The notes under the pieces were generated by a model. The model worked only from the letters and a program-made list of their open reading frames with translations, ran no database searches and had not been told where the DNA came from. From Antennarius striatus (taxonomy: Eukaryota > Chordata > Actinopteri > Lophiiformes > Antennariidae): a stretch of 64,000 nt of DNA. Both the position numbers and the translations under genes were made by a program. Below, piece after piece: positions 1-15,779 of this stretch. Location: assembly GCF_040054535.1 (NCBI RefSeq), contig NC_090780.1, forward strand, positions 14,430,501 through 14,494,500, written 5' to 3'. Position 1 is the first letter of the stretch. Every line of letters starts with the position of its first letter.

Positions 1-43
1 AAATATAAGCTTATGTGTAAAGGTAAATTTATACATGAACTAC

Positions 44-4379
<4,336 letters not shown>

Positions 4380-4640
4380 GATCGATAAATTCTCGGGTCA
4401 TCGCATCAACGCGTTTCGTCAGCTGGAGGCGCAGACAAGCGGACCGGACCGTCGGGGTTTAGCAGCAGCTCTGGCCGGCAGGCAGGAGGAGAGTGGAGGC
4501 TGTCATCCCGGAGAGCACGAAGCGTGTCGGGCTGTCAAATGGACCGTGTTTCAGGGGCGGAGATACGGTCAGAAGTGCAGGGGGGCTCAGCCCAAAGATG
4601 TTTGTTGTTGCCATGGTTGCAAGAGGTAGAAAAGAACTAT
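4380..4640 (-). promoter_or_regulatory. acvr1b CpG-rich 5' flank
   Basis: The sequence upstream of the acvr1b start is GC-rich and CpG-rich compared with the AT-rich surroundings, and no TATA box is evident. It ends abruptly against the transposon nest that begins near 4.65 kb, so the proximal promoter is probably confined to this short interval. The start ATG at 4379 has A at -3 and G at +4. Confidence 0.5.
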
Positions 4641-4659
4641 AGCACATAAAACATAGAGT

Positions 4660-4735
4660 AAGGAGTATAGCTTTATTTATCCCTTAAGGAGGTTCCATAA
4701 GGGGAATTAATTTCTCCGTCGCACACAGCATAGTG
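4660..4735. repeat. LINE-tail-like repeat fragment
   Basis: A stretch reading like 'tttatttatccc...aaggggaatt' resembles the widespread teleost retroposon tail 'TTTATTGATCCC..GGGGAAATT'. It directly precedes the RTE copy. Family assignment is from memory of the motif only. Confidence 0.35.
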
Positions 4736-4749
4736 AGTGTTGTGCTGTG

Positions 4750-6658
4750 TGTAGAGAGAAGAGGAGCTCCAGGAGTATAGGACTGAGAGTGGGGACGTTG
4801 AATGTTGGAACTATGACAGGAAAAGGTAGAGAGTTGGTTGACATGATGCAGAGGAGGAAGGTAGACATACTGTGTGTCCAGGAGACCAGGTGGAAAGGTA
4901 GCAAGGGTAGAAGTTTAGGAGCAGGGTTCAAGTTGTTCTATCATGGTGTAGATAGGAAGAGAAATGGAGTAGGAGTTATCTTGAAGGAGGAGTTTGTTAG
5001 GAATGTCCTGGAGGTAAAAAGAGTGTCAGATAGAGTGATGAGTCTGAAGCTACAAATCGAAGGTGTGATGTTCAACGTTGTTAGTGGGTATGCTCCACAG
5101 GTAGGATGTGAGCTGGAGGAGAAGGAGGACTTTGATGAAGTGATGCAGAGCATACCTAGAAGTGAGAGAGTTGTCATTGGTGCAGACTTCAATGGACATG
5201 TTGGTGCAGGAAACAGAGGTGATGAGGAGGTGATGGGCACGTTTGGTATCCAGAAGAGGAATGCAGAAGGACAGATGGTAGTTGACTTTGCAAAAAGGAT
5301 GGAAATGGCTGTAGTGAATACTTTCTTCCAGAACAGGCAGGAACATAGTGTGGCCTACAAGAGTGGTGGTAGGAGCACACAGGTAGACTACATCTTGTGT
5401 AGACGGTGTAATCTGAAGGAGATCAGTGACTGCAAGGTAGTGGTAGGTGAGAGTGTAGCCAAACAGCATAGGATGGTGGTGTGTAGGATGATGGTGAGGA
5501 AGATGAAGAGGGCAAAGGCAGAGCAGAGGACAAAATGGTGGAAGCTGAAAAAGGAAGAGTGTTGCATGACTTTTAGGAAGGAGTTAAAACAGGCTCTGGG
5601 TGGCTCTGGATTAGTTAGGATGAAGTGAGGAAGGAATTGAAGAGGATGAAGAGTGGAAAGGCAGTCGGTCCTGATGATATATTTGTAGAGGTTTGGAAGT
5701 GGAAGTGGGTTGTTCAACAGGATCTTAGATAGTGAGAAGATGCCTGAGGAATGGAGAAGTGTCTGGTGCCCATTTTTAAGAACAAGGGAGATGTGCAGAG
5801 TTGTGACAACTACAGGGGAATAAAGCTGATGAGCCATACAATGAAGTTATGGGAAAGAGTAGTGGAAGCTAGACTAAGGGCAGAAGTGAGCATTTGTGAG
5901 CAGCAGTATGGTTTCATGCCAAAAAATAGTACTACAGATGCAGTATTTGCTCTGAGGATGTTGATAGAGAAGTACAGAGAAGGCCAGAGGGAGCTGCATT
6001 GTGTTTTTGTAGATCTAGAGAAAGCTTATGACAGGGTGCCCAGAGAGGAACTGTGGTATTGTATGAGGAAGTCTGGAGTGGCAGAGAAGTATGTTAGAGC
6101 GGTGCAGGACATGTATGAGGACTGTAAGACAGTGGTGAGGTGTGCTGTAGGTGTGACAGAGGAGTTCAAGGTGGAGGTGGGACTGCATCAGGGATCAGCT
6201 CTGAGCCCCTTCTTGTTCGCTATGGTGATGGACAGACTGACAGACGAGGTTAGACAGGAATCCCCATGGACTATGATGTTTGCAGATGACATTGTGATCT
6301 GTAGTGAGAGCAGTGAACAGGTGGAGGAGAAGCTAGAGAGGTGGAGGTGAGTCCTGGAAAAGAGAGGAATGAAGATTAGCCGCAGTAAGACAGAATACAT
6401 GTGTGTGAATGAGAGGGACCCAAGTGGAAGAGTGAGGTTAGAGGGAGAAGAGATCAAGAAGGTGGAGGATTTTAAGTACTTAGGGTCAACAGTCCAGAGC
6501 AATGGAGAGTGTGGAAAAGAGGTGAAGAAGCGTGTACAGGCAGGATGGAATGGGTGGAGGAAAGTGTCAGGTGTGATATGTGATAGAAGAGTTTCAGCTA
6601 AAATGAAAGGAAAGGTGTACAAAACTGTGGTGAGACCACAGTCTAGAGACAGTGTCAC
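4750..6658 (+). mobile_element. RTE-clade LINE, copy 1, defective
   Basis: This is a non-LTR retrotransposon remnant. The first open frame (4747-5628) encodes an apurinic-type endonuclease, recognisable from [31 protein letters not shown] and VDYILCRR. A second (5751-6350) encodes reverse transcriptase, with the blocks [28 protein letters not shown] and the active site FADD. A third (6369-6686) continues the C-terminal part. Stops, frameshifts and a deletion between endonuclease and RT make it non-functional, and its 3' end is lost at the junction with the next LINE near 6658. Such endonuclease ORFs are often mis-annotated as 'craniofacial development protein 2-like'. A second copy of the family lies in b4galnt1. 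Confidence 0.9.
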
Positions 6659-7033
6659 CAACAGCCCTCAGGCTGTTGGTGCTTAGCTGCTGCTCCACCT
6701 TCTTCCTGTCTCTGGCCTTATGCAGCATCTGACCCCCCCTCTGTGCTTCTCTAAACTCCTTCTCATCCTTCGTCCTGAAAGCCTTCTTTTTCCAGTTGAG
6801 GACATCCTTGATGTCCTGTGTTATCCACGGTTTGTTCTTTGGATAGCACTGAACTGTCTTGGTGGGGGCGACCACATCTACACAGAAGTTGAAATACAGT
6901 AGTTCGTGAGACAGTGGGTCATCCCATCGATGTCCTCGCCATGTCCACCCAGCAGTACGTCCCAGTCTGTGGTGTTGTAGCAGTCTCTGAGAGTCCCCTC
7001 TGCTTCAGGAGTCCCTCTCCTGATGGTGTGTGT
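6659..7033 (-). mobile_element. L2/CR1-like LINE, part downstream of endonuclease
   Basis: The minus strand encodes the linker between endonuclease and reverse transcriptase of a non-LTR element, recognisable from VVAPTKTVQCYP, KPWITQDIKDVLNWKK and the following lysine-rich helix. Read upstream it gives TPEAEGTLRDC and DWDVLL, which follows directly from the endonuclease part at 8411-8790 once the 1,377-bp insertion is removed. It is truncated where it meets RTE copy 1. The clade (L2, CR1 or Rex1) is inferred from wording and is not proven. Confidence 0.75.
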
Positions 7034-8410
7034 GGGTCATTCTCACGAAATCTGGGTTTCAACGATTTCAAGAGTGGAATTTTTAAAAATATCTGCATCA
7101 ACAAATTTCTTTTCAAGGCATCAATAACAAAGTCTTAAGTATTTATGATTGTTAATTAAAAAATATTTAACAATTTAAGACCTTTTTGAACATATTTTCT
7201 AAAGCATGTCCTTAAAAATCTCATTACCACAACGGACTGAAAACATCAATACCATAAAGCCAATTATTTTTCAAAATTTTAAAAGTTGATTTTTAACAGT
7301 CATGCACAACTACTTGATAATTATGCTATGATAAAAAAATTTTAGTTATATTTTTGTATGATTTTGACCTTTTTCTCTCATTACCGCAACACCTTTTACA
7401 GACTACAACCTAATAGTTTTCATATTTTATTGACAAGTGACATATTTTCGAAATGATTTGGATAAATTTAAAGAAGTTAATATGTATATCGTGCAAGTGT
7501 TTAAAAACAAGCTACTTTTTTTTATTCATTAAAATAATGCTAAATGCACACATGTTGCTGTGATGATACATGCATTGTAATAGCTAAACTTCTCATTACC
7601 GAAACAGAAGTTCTCTCCACCGCAACTGGCCTTCAAGTGCTGAGGTAGGAGAGAAATGTGTTGCGGAGGATGAGGAAAATTAGCATTTTTAGCTCGCAAC
7701 AGAGAAGCCATGATGACTAAGTAAAGTCTTACTTCATGCACAGAAATGGGCATTAATATCACCTATTTTCATTAAAAAAATTTTAGTAAAAATTGTTTTT
7801 TAAATAAAGAAAAAATGCTGTTTCGGTAATGATAAGCACAACTGTCGTGTAAGCAGTCTGGCAGGAGAAAATCTAACTTTTAAATTGAGAGTAAAAACGT
7901 TCTTTTCACCTGGTAGCCATCTTGAAAGCACTGCTCTATGTGTTGCTTTATACAAAATATAACTTTATTTAACGTTCTCTTGACATGTGTAAACAGTCCT
8001 TCAATAATGTTGTGGAGGATGAGAATGTGGATCACGGACACTTAATTTCCCCTCTATGTCTTCAACATTAATAAATATGAATATTTAATGATTTGTTTTT
8101 CAGACACTTAAAATCATCTACTACAGCATCCATGAGTTTTTTTTGGCTTCTTTGTATTTTAAATTGTGAAAATAACAACATAAAGTACATTCAAACAGAC
8201 CTGGACGCGTTGCGGTAATGAGAATTTTGGCAGAAAACAAAATAATTAATTTATTAATTAATAATTAATTTTTATCATAAAATCAGTTGTTGTTCCAGGT
8301 AGAGGTCATTATCAGCTTTATTATTATATTTTGTTCAGTGACTAAATTGCATGTTTTATAACTGAAATTGTGGCCGCCATGGTGATTCACTAATTTCATG
8401 AGAATGACCC
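7034..8410. mobile_element. Non-autonomous DNA transposon with mirrored subterminal motif array, superfamily unassigned
   Basis: Both ends carry inverted repeats: GGGTCATTCTCACGAAAT at 7034 and the inverse of GGGTCATTCTCATGAAAT ending at 8410, one mismatch in 18. It is flanked by GTGT at 7030-7033 and at 8411-8414. Inside, a 15-bp motif close to TCTCATTACCGCAAC occurs four times in the left half (7219, 7376, 7591, 7612) and four times inverted in the right half (7660, 7820, 8009, 8209), nearly symmetric about the centre. The interior is AT-rich, with no open frame above 77 codons and no recognisable transposase. It sits inside the L2/CR1-like LINE and interrupts its reading frame. Confidence 0.8.
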
Positions 8411-8790
8411 GTGTAGAGACTGCCTGCCTTTGAACCAGGGGGGTGTACTGGGTCTGGACGTACACCAGGTTGTGGTCTGACTTGCCCAGCGGAGGCAGGG
8501 CGGTGACTCTGTACGCCTCTTTAACGTTGGTGTACAGTAGGTCAATCGTTCTGTTCTTCCTTGTGTGGCAGTTAACAACCTGGTGGAAAGCAGCCAGGCC
8601 AGTGTCCAGGGTGACATGATTAAAGTCTCCAGAAATAATCATGAAGACTTCAGGATGTTTGGTTGGCAGCCGTGCAACAACACTGCTGATCTTCTCACAT
8701 GCAGTGGCTGCATTGGCCGATGGAGGGATGTAAACACAGAGGGAGATCACGTGACTGATCACGTGACTGAACTGGCTGTCTAGTTGGTTT
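8411..8790 (-). mobile_element. L2/CR1-like LINE, endonuclease part
   Basis: The minus strand encodes the C-terminal half of an endonuclease: VYIPPSANAATACE, ISGDFNHVTLDTGL, RTIDLLYTNV and PPLGKSDHNLV, including the conserved GDFN and SDH motifs. It is the 5' continuation of the fragment at 6659-7033, separated from it by the nested DNA element. Sequence to about 8960 may belong to the same LINE but is too degraded to assign. Confidence 0.8.
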
Positions 8791-9025
8791 CCTGTTCATG
8801 ACATAGGTTGTTGATAATTGGCAGAGTTTTGGGGAAAGCCTGGTCTCATTAGGAGACACGGCATACATCCCACTTGGAATGGCGCTGCTCTCCTGTTCAA
8901 AAATCTTGACATTTATTTTCAACCCAAAACCCTGACCTACAGTTGAGGCCAGTATACGGAGTCACAATCTTACACATGTCTCTGCACTCCTAGAACTCCA
9001 ACCTACTGTACATACTGTAGAGACT

Positions 9026-9208
9026 GTGTCCGTCCCCCGACTGTTTAAAGTTAACTCATGTAAGCTTAATTTATTTAATGTCCAGAGGAAAGCAAATGGG
9101 CATCAAATCTTAATAAAAATCAAAACCAAGACTCCAACAGCTCCAGAGTATAAGAAAATAAAATGTGGTCTCCTGAATATTAGATCCCTGTCTTCAAAAG
9201 CTGCTTAA
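9026..9208 (+). mobile_element. LINE endonuclease N-terminal fragment
   Basis: A 60-codon frame ends with IKCGLLNIRSLSSKA, the usual opening of the endonuclease in L2/CR1/Rex-type LINE ORF2. It lies on the opposite strand to the neighbouring LINE pieces, so it is a separate fragment or an inverted one. The frame stops at the next codon. Confidence 0.6.
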
Positions 9209-9923
9209 ATCAGCCAGAACATGATCCATTTCATCAAAGGAGGCGAAAACCACTGACGAGTGAATAGGAATGAGTAGTCAACATGTTTGTGTCCGTGGGT
9301 TGGAAGACTAAATACCACAACATGGCTTTAAAATAGACACGGCAATATTAAACAATAAATATACGGTCTCTGTGTTATTACTATTTGATGCTATTCATAT
9401 TTCAAATTTATATTTTACACTGGCGTGTACCCTGCCTCACGCTCGACTGGGTTAGTCAAAGTAGTTCCACAACAGACTGGTATACATGCATCAATTAATG
9501 CAATACAATATTAATAAGTTGAGTTCATTATGTAAAAATAAATAAATGAATTTGAAGTCATCAGTCTGTTTAGTAATTCTCTAGGATAATATTCTGACAG
9601 CCTGATTTTCATTCCTGCCGGGATCCGAGTGCTTCTATCTTCAAAAAAACATACTGAGTACCATTTTCTCAGAGTCCTCCTGAGATTTTTTACCCTAATA
9701 ACAGTTTTGGTTGGAAATCTCATTACTGTGAACCAAGTTGATCTTGTGGCTACTGAGACACCCCTACTAGTAAGGACCGGTTTCTTTCTTCTATCATTCA
9801 GAAGAAGCATCTTCAGATCCTGCAGCTCTGGTTTGGTGGCCTGAATGCTGATCTTTGTCTCTTCATCTTCTACACTGGTCTGCTCTCTATCATCTCCTAG
9901 ACACTCTTCTCTCTCCTCTTCTA
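9209..9923. other. Unassigned AT-rich sequence, probably degraded repeats
   Basis: Open frames of 71 to 99 codons exist on both strands (for example 9511-9810 minus), but I recognise no domain. The position inside the transposon nest suggests old repeat sequence. Confidence 0.4.
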
Positions 9924-10910
9924 CAGGTCCTTCTCAAAAAATTAGTATATTGTGATAAAGTTCATTATTTTCTGTAATGTACTGATAAACATTCAACTTT
10001 CATATATTTTAGATTCATGACACACAACTGAAGTAGTTCAAGCCTTTTACGGTTTTAATACTGATGATTTTGGCAAAAAAATAAATAAACGAAAATCCCT
10101 ATCTCAAAAAATTACGAATGACACGCAAAATTTGCTTTCATCCGAAAAAAGTACTTTGCACCACTGAGCAACAGTCCAGTGCTGCTTCTCTGTAGCCCAG
10201 GTCAGGTGCTTCTGCTGCTGTTTCTGGTTCAAAAGTGGTTTGACCTGGGGCATGCGGCACCTGTAGCCCATTTCCTGCACACGCCTGTGCACAGTGGCTG
10301 TGGATGTTTCTACTCCAGACTCAGTCCACTGCTTCCGCAGGTCCCCCAAGGTCTGGATTCGGCCCTCCTGTACAATCTTTCTCAGGGTCCGGTCACCTCT
10401 TCTGGTTGTGCAGTGTTTTCTGACACACTTCTTCCTTCCCACAGACTTCCCACTGAGGTGCCTTGATACAGCACCCTGGGAACAGCCTATTCGCTCTGAA
10501 ATTTCTTTGTGTCTTACCCTCTTGCTTGAGGGTGTCAATGATGACCTTCTGGACAGCAGTCAGGTCGGCAGTCTTACCCATGATTGCAGTTTTGAGCAAT
10601 GAACCAGGCTGGGAGTTTTTAAAAGCCTCAAGAATCTTTTGCAGGTGTTTAGAGTTGATTCGTTGATTCATATGAGTACATTAATAGCTCATTTAAGGTA
10701 CCTTTTCAAGATATGCAAATTTTTTGAGATAGGAATTTTGGGTTTTCTTTATTTTTTTGCCGAAATCATCAATATTAAAACAATAAACGGCTTGAACTAC
10801 TTCAGTTGTGTGTAATGAATCTAAAATATATGAATGTCTAATGTTTATCAGTACATTACAGAAAATAATGAACTTTATCACAATATGCTAATTTTTTGAG
10901 AAGGACCTTG
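9924..10910 (-). mobile_element. Tc1-type transposon, internally deleted
   Basis: Long terminal inverted repeats of about 190 bp begin CAGGTCCTTCTCAAAAAATT on the left and are mirrored on the right, ending near 10910. The element is flanked by the TA dinucleotides (9922-9923 and 10911-10912) expected for Tc1/mariner integration. Inside is the N-terminal part of a transposase on the minus strand. The C-terminal catalytic part is missing: sequence just past the first DDE aspartate block is joined directly to the left inverted repeat near 10110. It therefore cannot move by itself. Confidence 0.93.
10104..10581 (-). pseudogene. Tc1 transposase remnant
   Basis: Translation starts MGKTADLTAVQK at 10581 and contains the paired helix-turn-helix DNA-binding region (ISERIGCSQGAVSRHL), a basic linker, the second HTH (TVHRRVQEMGYRCR) and the block VLFSDESKF with the first catalytic aspartate. 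A frameshift near 10500 separates the first 25-30 codons from the rest. The remaining DDE residues are deleted. Family knowledge: these proteins bind the inverted repeats and cut and paste at TA sites. Confidence 0.9.
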
Positions 10911-12129
10911 TATTGTGGAAACAAATAAAGAGCATGTCGTGTTTTAATGATATGCTATTTATTATAAACATTACCATTCTCAATTTTGTGGGGCTTGATT
11001 TCCACCAAAAGGTCTAAAACAGACTTCTGTATATGATCACAAAGAAGTTTTGTTACAAGAGGCCTCTTGTCAACAGGGTCTTGCTCTGAGGTAATCTCCA
11101 AATTTATAAGACTGGAAAAATACATTCTAATGTAATTTTTTTTTTTTTTGCTTTTTTCTCTTTTCACCTCAAGAAAAGAGAAAATAGACAATTTTATTGA
11201 TAAATCACTTGATGGATTTAAGAATGCACCGTTCATTCACCCAGTTCACCCAGTTGAAGAAAACTCTCTTTTTTTAAATAAAAATTTAGCTGAACTAGGT
11301 TGTATATGCAAGGCAGGTTTCATGATTATTCTCAACACCCAAGATTTAGTCAGAGTGCTGATTTTTCTTTGAGTGGTCTTGAGTCTGAAAACACAAACCT
11401 TATATAAATAGGTCCAATAACTTTATCAAGTTAATCCCAAGACGACTCCTTTGTTAGTCTAACCCACCTCTACAAAAAAGATATGAGGACTGAGCAGAAA
11501 CTTATACTTGCTAGAATGGCCAGTGCTATTGAAAACATGTTGAGTTTTTTAAGTGAGCCAGAAAGTCAGTGTGAACATCCGTCATAGACCAAGAAGCTGT
11601 ATTGAGAAGTATCTTGAAGTCTTGCGGTGAACCCCTAAAACCAACATTATCTATTCACACACTGAGTAAAGACATAGGACCGTCAGCATTCATTCACATC
11701 TTCATTGTAGAGGCCAAACATCCACTTTCTTTTATCATCTCTGGTTTCATTTAAACGAGAAAAATATCTGGCTCATAAGAGAACAGTTGCCTGCTGCTGT
11801 TTGTAGTTAGAGTTTATCGTCTCCAGGAATAAAGAAACAAACTGAAATATATTAAAATATCAATCGAGCTGAAGAAATTTGGAGGTGACTCCTGATTTTG
11901 AATATATTATATACTTGTAGTGACAAATGATGGAAACGATTGAAATAAAGCAGGCATTGGCATTTGTCATTTCAAGCAAATTACATCCATTTATACATTC
12001 ATACAGACAAGAAAAGCAGCTTATATTAAGTACATTCATACTGTGTTGGAAAAATTCAGAAAAATACAGAAAACAGGAGAATTAGACTTGGTGGATTTTA
12101 ATTGAAATTACACTGTTAATCATTTGCAA
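10911..12129. other. Intergenic AT-rich sequence downstream of ankrd33
   Basis: No gene is recognised. The 93- and 74-codon frames near 10955-11372 have no family resemblance that I can name. The right part probably includes the end of the ankrd33 3' untranslated region. Confidence 0.5.
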
Positions 12130-12317
12130 TTTATTGTTTTTTTCTATACAAAATAACTTCAATACATAAAGATAAACATAATCAATAATTTAAATGAGCT
12201 ATAATGGAGCGATATGTCTCTATATATACATTATACATAAGAAATTCACATGCAGCTTTCCAAGCAGGCTGTGAACAAAGAGGTAGATCCTGTACAAAAT
12301 GCTTTACAGCCGTGACA

Positions 12318-12323
12318 TTTATT
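12318..12323 (-). promoter_or_regulatory. Candidate polyadenylation signal for ankrd33
   Basis: AATAAA on the minus strand about 365 nt after the ankrd33 stop codon. A second AATAAA at 12130-12135 is an alternative. Neither can be confirmed without transcript data. Confidence 0.4.
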
Positions 12324-12687
12324 CAGTAACTTTGGGTTTCATGGACTATAAGCCACCATAAGAAGTCAATTAAGTCTTTTTAAATCTATAAATTTTAATA
12401 ACATTGAAGGAAAAACATGTTTTTTCTATTGGAACTCAATATGTCATATCAACCCGTGGACAGAGGCTAATGCTTCAAAATTCTCATCACAGTGCTCCTT
12501 GTGTCTCTGTCATTCATATTTAGGAAAAAAATCCTAAACATTTTTTCCATTTAGGTTGGATGGATGATAGTTGCTGAACATTTTCAGCGTACCTGATTTT
12601 AAAGTTTAAGTTTTAGGTTAAACACACGTTTTAAAAAGGAATTTTTTCTCAAATAGAATGATTTGCAGCAGGATGTATTTGAAACTC

Positions 12688-15574
12688 TTACTTTTTGTTC
12701 TTCTTTTCACTTTTCCTTTTCTCTGGTTTCTGTTGGTCTACCTTGTCTTTCTCAGCTTTCTTCTCCTTCTTTCTGTCTTCCCTCATCTCTTTATATTTCC
12801 ACTTGGGTGGTTCCAGAAAGCCCTTTTCCATCTTCTTCTTCTTCTTTTCTTTCTTTGGCGTTGCTTCTGAAGGTCTGTTGACACTGATCTTGGGGATGCA
12901 GCCAGAGGGGAACACACTGTTCCTTCTTGCCATGCTGCGTGGAATAAATGTTGATGCCACTTTGGTCGAAGCCAAGGAGAGGATGCTGCCTCTCCGCTCA
13001 GTCTCCGCACAGCATGTTGTATTGATGGACTCGGCAGAGTGGACTGTTGGAATGATGTGTGAAACTGAGCCGATGCTGTGGCACACTGAGCTCTCTTCTA
13101 ATTCGTTATGTGGGTGTTTCTTCATCAGTTCTGGCACAGCCAGACGTCGTTTTCCCATTTCAGGAGGGCTTGTAGGGCAGAGTGGACGGCATCCAATTGA
13201 AATAAGGGGACTGTGGACACTAGTGGTGATACGCACCATGTGGTCCAAGCATCCATTGTCCTCTGGGTCACGAGGAAATCTAAATGCAAATGTATTTTTG
13301 ATGCGCTGAGATATTTTCTCCCTGGCACTTTTCTCAGCTGTGGCAATGGCCACCCTCTCCTTGAGCTCAGGCCACTCAGGGACGTAACTCTCACAGAACT
13401 GCTCAGCTCTTGGTCGCAGTTTCAGGCGGCGGAGACGGTGTAGGGTCTCATAACGTCCTGTTTTCAGCGCCCAATCCCGAGCACATTTTCCTCTTGAGGA
13501 GTCTACTGCATGTATGTCCGCCCCTGGGGGAAAACAGTGCAGTAAGAGCAATGTGAAAGCAAGAATTCATTTCAATTTTAAAATGATATACGAATATTTA
13601 AAATCCATAAAGATTCTTTTCAAGATTGACATTGAGGCTGCCCCAATACTATGACTGTAAAAGTGCAGCAGCTAAATTTAATTCATCCACCAATTTAATT
13701 ATTTCTGTTGGTAGTTGGTGGCAATTATCATTTCAGGATAAATAGAAACTTATAATGTTCCAAAATTAAATACTGTATGCCTCAACTAATGGCAACTTCC
13801 AGTAACACATAGTGTTAAATTCAATATACAGTCAATGCAAATTGCTACCTTCTTTTATTGACTTATAAGTTCTAGAATTATATTAGCATGCAGTTCAAAT
13901 AGCTATTATATACAGTATGTACACATAAACAACACCAACAATAATAACATCAGTATGTAGTATCAATACAGTAAGTATTCCTAACGTTTCACAGAAGCAA
14001 AGATAAATCAATCAACTAATCAACCAAATAATCGCCAAGCCAGGTTTTAAAGCAGTTTTAAATAAAATTGTTACCAACATTAGCTTCCACGACTTATGCC
14101 CTGTCTGCAAATAGCTCTCCAGTGGCTAATCTACAACCAGCCTACAAGACGAGTAAGTCAGAGATTACTGTGCTAAGGTGTGATAATGACTTCTGAATGA
14201 TCCCTTTAACTGTTTTGACGTCATAGACACATTCACTTACAAACAAAAGTTAGCTGGCTTATAAAATATGGACAGCTAAATCATGAGGGGAGTTATTCTC
14301 ACCTCCACTGATGGACATGTTCATTTAAAGCTATAAGAGTCCAAGTTAGTACACCAATATCATAGTAGAGAAGCGCTATAGGGCATCATTAACAAATGTT
14401 GAAATTGGTGAAGAAAAAGCACGGACAATCACATGAGTATTATTTTCAATGCTCTTATAATTTTTCTAATGTACTTGTTGCTACTCTTAAAAAAATCAAT
14501 GAAAAATGTATAAAATATTTTGATGATGCTAAAAAGTTACTAATGTGTCATTTTCCAGGAAGTTTGGATATATGAAGGAATAAACCTCATGGCAAACAAA
14601 ACAATTTTCAAGACTAAAATTACAATAATGGCAAATCATGCAAAACATTGGTTATCTGAAATCCATAAATTTTGTCCCATAAAGTTTATGCTGATTTTTC
14701 TGCTGTTCCGTACCAGCCATAGCGAGGGTGGCGACCACATCATTACGGCCAGTCATAGCAGCTTTGATGAATGCTGTGAACCCTCGACAATCCCTTACTT
14801 CAGTGTCGATACCGGAAAAGTAGTTGAGGAGATACATGACTGTGTTAACGTGACCTGCAGATAGAAACAAACAATTCAGACATCCAATCATTAGTGGGCT
14901 AGAAAATGTCAAATGTGCTTCTCAAATGTTTTCAATCATGATTATCAGACAATGATAACAGATTGAAATATTTGAAAATATTTCAAATAGTTCAAAGTGA
15001 AAATATTTCTGTTACATTAAGTCCCACAATTCTTAATATAACAGATGTAGCCCAAAGCTACATAGAATATTTGTTTTGCTTGTTGTGTGTTACTACAATT
15101 TACCTGCTTGGGATGCAATCATAAGAGCAGTGTTGCCTTCATTGTCTTGGTGATTTATGTCTATAAAGGGACAGTTTTGAAGCCCATACACAATGTCCAC
15201 AAAACCTTTGCAGCAAGCCACCATCAAGCCATTCTGTTTGTGAAAGTCAAAGATACCCATGAATGACAGCGAGAGTGTTCATGAACAGTGAACATTATAA
15301 ATCAGACTCTCACCCAGCCATTGATGTCCAGCTCCATGACCTCCTCTTTTGTAACCCCTCTCTCCAGAACTCTCAACAGAGACACAACGTCATTACGGGC
15401 ACATGCTTGATACAGTGTTAATCCTTCACCCCCATTTCTTATTCCCGGGATGTAGTCTGGGAGCACCGAGTCATCAGAGAGGATGCTGTCTGAATCTGAA
15501 TCACTCTCGGACAGAGACGAGTCATCCTCATCTGGACTCCGGCCCAGATGAGGGTCATCGGCTACAGTGGCCAT
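12688..15574 (-). CDS. ankrd33: Ankyrin repeat domain-containing protein 33 (Panky-like)
   Basis: Four coding exons lie on the minus strand at 15314-15574, 15104-15233, 14714-14854 and 12688-13523, giving 455 aa. Exon 1 encodes an acidic serine-rich N-terminus (SLSESDSDSDS) and the first ankyrin unit. Exons 2-4 continue the ankyrin repeats (GFVDIVYGLQ, HVNTVMYLLNYFSG, GFTAFIKAAMTGRNDV, SSRGKCARDWALKTG). The rest is the family signature LDHMVRITTSVHSP, GKRRLAVPELM, FIPRSMARRNSVFP, PPKWKYKEMREDR and a lysine-rich tail. I chose the ATG at 15574 (A at -3, G at +4) over an in-frame weaker one at 15580. In mammals ANKRD33 is a photoreceptor protein reported to modulate CRX-dependent transcription. 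Adjacency to acvr1b matches human ANKRD33 rather than ANKRD33B, although the protein resembles both. Confidence 0.9.
13524..14713 (-). other. ankrd33 intron 3
   Basis: About 1.2 kb of AT-rich intron with normal splice borders. I see no coding sequence or clear repeat in it. Confidence 0.7.
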
Positions 15575-15779
15575 CTTCATACAGCAATACAGGTGAGATG
15601 TTACAGCATCTGTTGGCTACATCTAAAATACAAAACAAAAAATAGACTTAATGTGCAGGAATGACAAGATATTAATATAGAGACAGATGCAAACATGTGA
15701 TTGACAGATGGAAAGAATGTGTCCTTCCTCCATGGAAGCCTGTGTGTGATTATGAATGAAGTTATAACTTCATTGACAA

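Noticed and set aside
4747..5628. Apparent 293-aa gene of the 'craniofacial development protein 2-like' kind
   Set aside because: It is the endonuclease of an RTE LINE, repeated at 43.0-43.7 kb and followed by reverse transcriptase sequence.
12695..13309. 204-codon plus-strand open frame
   Set aside because: It is the antisense shadow of the last ankrd33 exon, whose lysine-rich tail reads as phenylalanine/leucine on the other strand.
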